From: a virus
Strand: one strand, 5' to 3'
Length of the DNA: 38,998 nt
Virus record (IMG/VR): IMGVR_UViG_3300027857_000010
Location: 1-38,998 of that record
In this document: positions 35,366 to 38,998 of the stretch, piece by piece
Layout of the letters: each line of letters opens with the position of its first letter
Numbering within the stretch: position 1 is the stretch's first letter
Notes under the pieces: model-generated
What the model was told of the DNA's origin: nothing
Database searches by the model: none
Seen by the model: only the letters and a program-made list of their open reading frames with translations
Program-made: the position numbers and the translations under genes

Positions 35366-36120
35366 CAGTTCAGCTGAACCAATTCCATCCAGGAGCCAGC
35401 GAGGACGGAGGTACCGGCAGCGTTCGAGCTATTTTGCGCCCACGTCAAATAGACATTTCCGGCGCCCGTCGTAGTAAAGGTTGCCTCCAGCAATACAAAA
35501 TCGAAGCCGCCCGCATCAATAACGCCACTTGCGACGGCGGGCGTATTGGCCCCCATTGCATTCGGAATGGGGGTCCCTGACGCAATCACATTGAGGTAGC
35601 TCGACAACACAATTTGAATTGTGCCCGCCGCCATGCTAGCCGAGCAGCCGATTCCCAAAACAATTCCGCCGGCGCCTCCCGAGGCACGAGCGAGGCAGCG
35701 GACTTTATAGGTCTTGCCCGAGAGCACAGCAAAGGAGAGATGCGGATCTGCGGAAAGCGCGACATTATTGGTTCGCGTGGTATTGCTCGGCTTGATCCCC
35801 GTCTGCATGATGGGGATGCCATTTTGGTAGAGGTTCACCGCATTGATGGTGCCGACGCCCTTATTGCCGCCCGTGGCAGCTCCGAGCACCACGACCGCAT
35901 TGCTACCCGAAATGACCCCTGCATTATTGACCGCCTGATTTCCCACATTGAGGGGCCCCGTCATGGGGGCCTGGCCGTCGCGGGTGAGACAGAGCGAGAG
36001 GCCGGCGGCGAATCCATCGTCCTCCCCGTCCATTTCGGGGGCACTGATATTGATGCCATTGGCGGCATCCTGTTGCCAATTATGGATACGGTTAAACGTA
36101 CCCGAACCGTTAAAGGGCAT
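35365..36120 (-). CDS. Tail fibre with conserved podoviral N-terminus (251 aa)
   Basis: Starts MPFNGSGTFNRIHNWQQDAA with TGGAG upstream. MPFNGSGTFNR.HNW..DAANGI.I....MD.EDDGFA.GLS is a well-conserved particle-attachment sequence of podoviral tail fibres. A central linker (PMTGPLNVGNQAVNNAGVI) leads to a C-terminal beta-sandwich (residues about 120-251: HLSFAVLSGKTYKVRCLARASGG ... FDFVLLEATFTTTGAGNVYLTWAQNSSNA) resembling receptor-binding tips. The short length suggests it is an adaptor or short fibre that holds the next spike. Confidence 0.88.
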   Translation of the reverse strand: MPFNGSGTFNRIHNWQQDAANGINISAPEMDGEDDGFAAGLSLCLTRDGQAPMTGPLNVGNQAVNNAGVISGSNAVVVLGAATGGNKGVGTINAVNLYQNGIPIMQTGIKPSNTTRTNNVALSADPHLSFAVLSGKTYKVRCLARASGGAGGIVLGIGCSASMAAGTIQIVLSSYLNVIASGTPIPNAMGANTPAVASGVIDAGGFDFVLLEATFTTTGAGNVYLTWAQNSSNAAGTSVLAGSWMELVQLN

Positions 36121-36184
36121 TCGAATCTCCAGTCAATAAGGGTAGAATCGGGGTCGCGGGGCAAACCCGCGCCGAGAAAACCTC
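36121..36184. promoter_or_regulatory. Gap with hairpin and plus-strand promoter-like box
   Basis: TAGAAT (36143-36148) reads as a -10 on the plus strand, without a convincing -35. CGCGGG (36155-36160) pairs with CCCGCG (36166-36171) around a 5-base loop. No T-run follows on either strand, so it is not a classic terminator. The minus-strand fibre uses the TGGAG at its edge. It may serve the plus-strand gene that follows. Confidence 0.4.
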
Positions 36185-36424
36185 GTGGATACAGTGCTGT
36201 TGGTGATGGCCAAACCGTTGATACTTGCCGCATGCGGCTTACTGGTTTGGGTGATCTACACAATTCTCGACCGCATCATTCCTGATGGGCCGATTAAACG
36301 ATTCCTCTATAAACCCCGCGGCGCTAACGCGAGGCGGGCTGCGCAACAGGCGGAGCCAGCATCAGCGCCGCCGCGAGCGCCTGGGGTAAAGCTGCTTGCG
36401 TCACCGGGACGCCGGCGCGAGTAG
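36185..36424 (+). CDS. Lone plus-strand membrane protein, moron candidate (79 aa)
   Basis: Opens from a GTG at 36185; an ATG at 36209 begins MAKPLILAACGLLVWVIYTI. One strong membrane segment is followed by LDRIIPDGPIKRFLYKPRG and a basic, Pro/Ala-rich tail. The segment, turn and basic cluster look like a real small membrane protein. Its last 101 bases overlap the 3' end of the opposite virion gene. It lies on the strand opposite to all surrounding genes, as morons do. Ribosome sites are weak, so confidence is moderate. Confidence 0.55.
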   Translation: MDTVLLVMAKPLILAACGLLVWVIYTILDRIIPDGPIKRFLYKPRGANARRAAQQAEPASAPPRAPGVKLLASPGRRRE

Positions 36425-38036
36425 CGCCGCTTAAGGCCAATTGACTGCCGACGTTGCGCAGCGGCGTGGGGACATTGCCGCGGAGTGCTTCGATCAATTT
36501 CTGCGCGCCCTGCTGTGGGCCCGTCATTCCTGCTGCGAGGCGCCGACCGGTCGGCGTCAGAGTCAAAGCGCCAAGACCTGTGCCAACGGTGGCGCCAACC
36601 GCCGGATGCGACATGGCCAATAGGCCCATGCCACCCATTGTGCCGAGCGCCGCGCCCGTGGGCGGCACAGTTGTCTGAAAAACTTGCGTTCCCTGCTGCG
36701 CAAGATCGCGCAATGGACCGCCAGCACCCCGCGCATAGGCGGGATCTGGCGTCTGGTTATAAACGGCCTGCGAAAGCTTCTGGGGCGTGAGTCCCGCGAT
36801 ATTGTCTTTCGCCTTGGCAACCGCATCCTCGACGATTTTATAGGTCCCATATTTTGAATCCGCCGACCGCAATGCCGTGAGCGGCGTTGGAGGCAATTGG
36901 GAATTTAAAGCCCTTGTCACGTGGTCGTCGGCCAATCCGAAAATATTGGCTTTATCTCCGGCGATCGTATCGTTGGAAAGCTTGGCGTTGCGCGCAGCGG
37001 TGCGAATGTTTGAGCGCAATGTCAGCAGATCCGTGCTCGATGGATTAGCTGGCAGGCGGGTCAATTCATTATCGAGAAAGGATTTTGCGGCTTTCTGACC
37101 GGCCTCCGTAGTGCCCGGTGCTTTCGATGCCTGATCGAATAGCGCCGAGAGCTTTACGCCCTGCCGGCCGTTCATCACCGCCGGCTTGACTGGAAATCCT
37201 TTCGCTTGGTCATACAGTGGCGCGTAACTGTCATACGCCTGCTGCAACATGTCGTGGATATTGTCTGAGGGACGGATGGGCGCTGCTCCCGGGGCCGCTC
37301 CCTTCCCAATCACGGTGGCCTGAAATTGATGCTCGGCATTATCCCGAGCATTTTTGATGAGTGGCCCGACGCCCCAAATATGCTCGCCGGCCTGCTCCAT
37401 TTGATTGGCAATACCATCTGGATTCAATTGACCTGGCGTTAATTGAATACCCTGCTTGATGAGTTCGGCGGCCTCCGGGGATTTGGTCAACCCGTTGATG
37501 AGTTTTCCCGCAAGTGATCCGCCGGTCGCGAGGCCCGCACCGGTAAGAGCCCCCATAGTGGCGTTCTGCCCCCGCTCGCCAGGATCTGACGTCAGCGCCC
37601 CCTGTATGCCGCCCTGGACCGCCGCATTGCTGATCGGATTGGCCGCAAGGGCTGCGGCGAGCTTGCCGGCGTTCCCCATGAGTGCAGTCGTTCCCATCCC
37701 GATCGGCGCCGTCACCGCCGTCTCACCCAGAATATTGCCCCACTTGCCCGGGGTGGTATTGAGGAGCGGCGCGTCGATCTGCTTCTCATCGGTCATGACC
37801 GAATCGGGCACCGCGCCCACGAGATTGCCGATCGAGCGGCCCGTATGAATCATGCCGCGGCCGGTGCCGGCGGCGACCTTATCGAAGGTGCTCATACCCT
37901 CCGTGGGGTCGTGTAGCAAGAATCCGCTCGGCGCCGGTGCGGTCGTGTGCTGCATCATTGCGGCGTTCTGCCGCTGCTGCGCAGCCTGCATCTGCGCCAG
38001 CAGATCGTCATTGGAGAGGGTCGACAGGTCGCTCAT
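36324..38036 (-). CDS. Large glycine/alanine-rich internal virion (ejection) protein (570 aa)
   Basis: Starts MSDLSTLSNDDLLAQMQAAQ at the ATG at 38036, overlapping the previous stop as ATGA; the longer frame is shadow. Residues about 60-170 have several Gly/Ala-rich hydrophobic stretches (GRGMIHTGRSIGNLVGAVP, ETAVTAPIGMGTTALMGNAGKLAAALAANP, GALTGAGLATGGSLAGKLI) of the kind found in pore-forming ejection proteins. The centre is helical; the C-terminus has another (GALGTMGGMGLLAMSHPAVGATVGTGLGAL in pieces). It closes the ejection group before the tail fibre. Expected to leave the head with DNA and form a channel through the cell envelope. Confidence 0.85.
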   Translation of the reverse strand: MSDLSTLSNDDLLAQMQAAQQRQNAAMMQHTTAPAPSGFLLHDPTEGMSTFDKVAAGTGRGMIHTGRSIGNLVGAVPDSVMTDEKQIDAPLLNTTPGKWGNILGETAVTAPIGMGTTALMGNAGKLAAALAANPISNAAVQGGIQGALTSDPGERGQNATMGALTGAGLATGGSLAGKLINGLTKSPEAAELIKQGIQLTPGQLNPDGIANQMEQAGEHIWGVGPLIKNARDNAEHQFQATVIGKGAAPGAAPIRPSDNIHDMLQQAYDSYAPLYDQAKGFPVKPAVMNGRQGVKLSALFDQASKAPGTTEAGQKAAKSFLDNELTRLPANPSSTDLLTLRSNIRTAARNAKLSNDTIAGDKANIFGLADDHVTRALNSQLPPTPLTALRSADSKYGTYKIVEDAVAKAKDNIAGLTPQKLSQAVYNQTPDPAYARGAGGPLRDLAQQGTQVFQTTVPPTGAALGTMGGMGLLAMSHPAVGATVGTGLGALTLTPTGRRLAAGMTGPQQGAQKLIEALRGNVPTPLRNVGSQLALSGATRAGVPVTQAALPQALAAALMLAPPVAQPASR

Positions 38037-38998
38037 TTGATGAGGCCTCGCCGGCGCGCCTCGGCCTGCAACTCCTCGAAAGAAGGCGCCGGCCGCGGGG
38101 AGTTCGATTGCCCTTGATCGATGGCGGTGTTCTGCTGCTCGAGCCAGTGCGCCGTATGGCCCGCCTCCCACTCATCCGGAGAGACGCCCTTTTTCCACTG
38201 CACAAAATCCTTCTGCTTCGCGATCTCCTGCTTGGCCTTATTGTCCATGTAATCGACTACCCGGTTGAAGGCGGCCGGATCTGCCATGTTCATGTTCGGG
38301 TTGTTGCGGATGAAGGTATCCAAGTCGAAGTTCGTGCCGCGGCTGGTCATCGCGTGGATGCTATTGACCGCGAGCGTAGCGTTTTGCTTCGCGGCGGCCT
38401 GCAGCGCCCCCACGTCGACGCCGAGCCACTTGCCGGTGGTCTCCGGCGATACGCCGGCCGCAATCATCATCGAGCCCAATTTCATCTTCGATTCGTTCGC
38501 GGCGCCAGGGGTCGCCTGCGCGGCGAGATTGCGCATCTCGGAAAGACTGCGGCGAACCTCGGTCGCACCGGTCGCATTCTTCGAGAGCTCGCTCGAATAG
38601 ACCTGGCCCGATTCGCCGCCCTTGCGTTGTGCCTCGACAGTCGCCGGGCTCGCCGTTTGTCCGGCGCCAGGTGCTGCGGCCGCGGTGCTGCCAGCGCCGC
38701 CCGCTGCGGCGGGTTTCTGGCCTGAGAGCGCCGGCGGCGTCGGATAGACGAATACCTTGCGCCCCTGCGCGTCGACGCCGACCTCCTGCGGCGTCTGGGA
38801 AACCGTGCCCGCAGTCTTGCCGGCCGACTCCGCTGCTGCCGCTGCTTCGCCGCCCGGTATTTGTGTGATGGCGGTCGGCTTGCCGTCGGGTCCAAATTGC
38901 GGCATGGAGCCCTGCGGCACGGATGGCATGAAGAACTTCAAGTCGCCCTCAGGGCCAACCAGTCCCGAGCCGGGGCGAGCGGCGGTCGGAGCGATGTA
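38033..38998 (-). CDS. Virion internal/ejection-type protein, C-terminal part (origin-spanning gene)
   Basis: Continues the gene of 1-739; positions 38872-38998 repeat 1-127, so the unique C-terminal part is 38871-38033. A TTG at 38941 can be read as a start but is internal to the joined frame. This part has GDLKFFMPSVPQGSMPQFGP, then an Ala/Gly-rich linker (about 45 residues), a helical region with NATGATEVRRSLSEMRNLAA, and FDLDTFIRNNPNMNMADPAAFNRVVDYMDNKAKQEIAKQKDFV. The end NSPRPAPSFEELQAEARRRG is a charged helix. The overlap with the next gene is ATGA. No catalytic motif is seen. A role in genome delivery is inferred. Confidence 0.85.
   Translation of the reverse strand, partial: YIAPTAARPGSGLVGPEGDLKFFMPSVPQGSMPQFGPDGKPTAITQIPGGEAAAAAESAGKTAGTVSQTPQEVGVDAQGRKVFVYPTPPALSGQKPAAAGGAGSTAAAAPGAGQTASPATVEAQRKGGESGQVYSSELSKNATGATEVRRSLSEMRNLAAQATPGAANESKMKLGSMMIAAGVSPETTGKWLGVDVGALQAAAKQNATLAVNSIHAMTSRGTNFDLDTFIRNNPNMNMADPAAFNRVVDYMDNKAKQEIAKQKDFVQWKKGVSPDEWEAGHTAHWLEQQNTAIDQGQSNSPRPAPSFEELQAEARRRGLIK
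38872..38998. repeat. 127-bp direct terminal repeat, right copy
   Basis: Exact copy of 1-127. Trimming one copy gives a closed circle of 38,871 bp with the split gene restored to a continuous frame of 525 codons plus stop. Confidence 0.95.

Noticed and set aside
38872-38998. A true biological direct terminal repeat
   Set aside because: Its length equals a standard assembler k-mer and it lies inside a gene with no unusual features; assembly overlap is the simpler reading.

Overview
This 38,998-base window is an essentially complete genome of a tailed, short-tailed (podovirus-like) bacteriophage. The first 127 bases are repeated exactly as the last 127 bases, and one 525-residue reading frame runs in frame through that join. 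The molecule is therefore best read as a circular or circularly permuted unit of 38,871 bp opened inside a virion gene. GC-rich DNA, AGGAG-type ribosome binding sites, a lambda R-type endolysin, Rz/Rz1 spanins and a P22-type Cro all point to a Gram-negative, probably proteobacterial host. There is no tape measure, tail tube or sheath. The portal, scaffold, capsid and adaptor set resembles the Bordetella BPP-1 / Burkholderia BcepC6B / P22 type of podovirus (recalled resemblance, not searched).

The layout is lambda-like, with two arms diverging from a compact switch at about 24,081-24,131. The switch holds a 9-bp inverted repeat lying over back-to-back promoters. Leftward (minus strand) come a Cro-like repressor, a ribbon-helix-helix protein, a zinc protein, a replication initiator with iteron-like repeats, a VRR-type nuclease and a Q-like late regulator (24,071 to 20,320). 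The late genes follow directly: small and large terminase (19,600-17,863), an adhesin block (17,672-12,077: small beta protein, SGNH esterase, pectate-lyase-fold spike, FN3 protein), portal, ribbon protein, scaffold, major capsid, accessory head proteins, adaptor, an HNH endonuclease insert, a P22 gp10-like protein, a GNAT acetyltransferase and the presumed internal/ejection proteins. This last group runs off position 1 and continues at 38,871-36,324. It is followed by a second tail block (fibre 36,120-35,365; spike 35,365-33,482) and a lysis cassette (33,472-31,459).

Rightward (plus strand, 24,156-31,462) is an early/accessory operon of about 24 mostly tiny genes joined by 4-8 bp start/stop overlaps. 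It includes a RecE-like exonuclease, a possible OB-fold partner, several zinc-ribbon proteins, two tiny membrane proteins, an alanine-rich protein with fifteen 12-bp tandem repeats, a GIY-YIG endonuclease whose frame fully contains an HTH gene, and a terminal DUF3653-like regulator. The early and late operons converge tail to tail at 31,459-31,462.

No integrase, CI-type repressor, DNA polymerase or replicative helicase was seen. The phage either is virulent or controls lysogeny in a way not obvious here, and it must borrow the host replisome. One plus-strand membrane-protein gene (36,185) sits alone inside the late operon and looks like a moron. No tRNA, CRISPR array or diversity-generating retroelement was seen, and no stretch over 300 bases lacks a gene.
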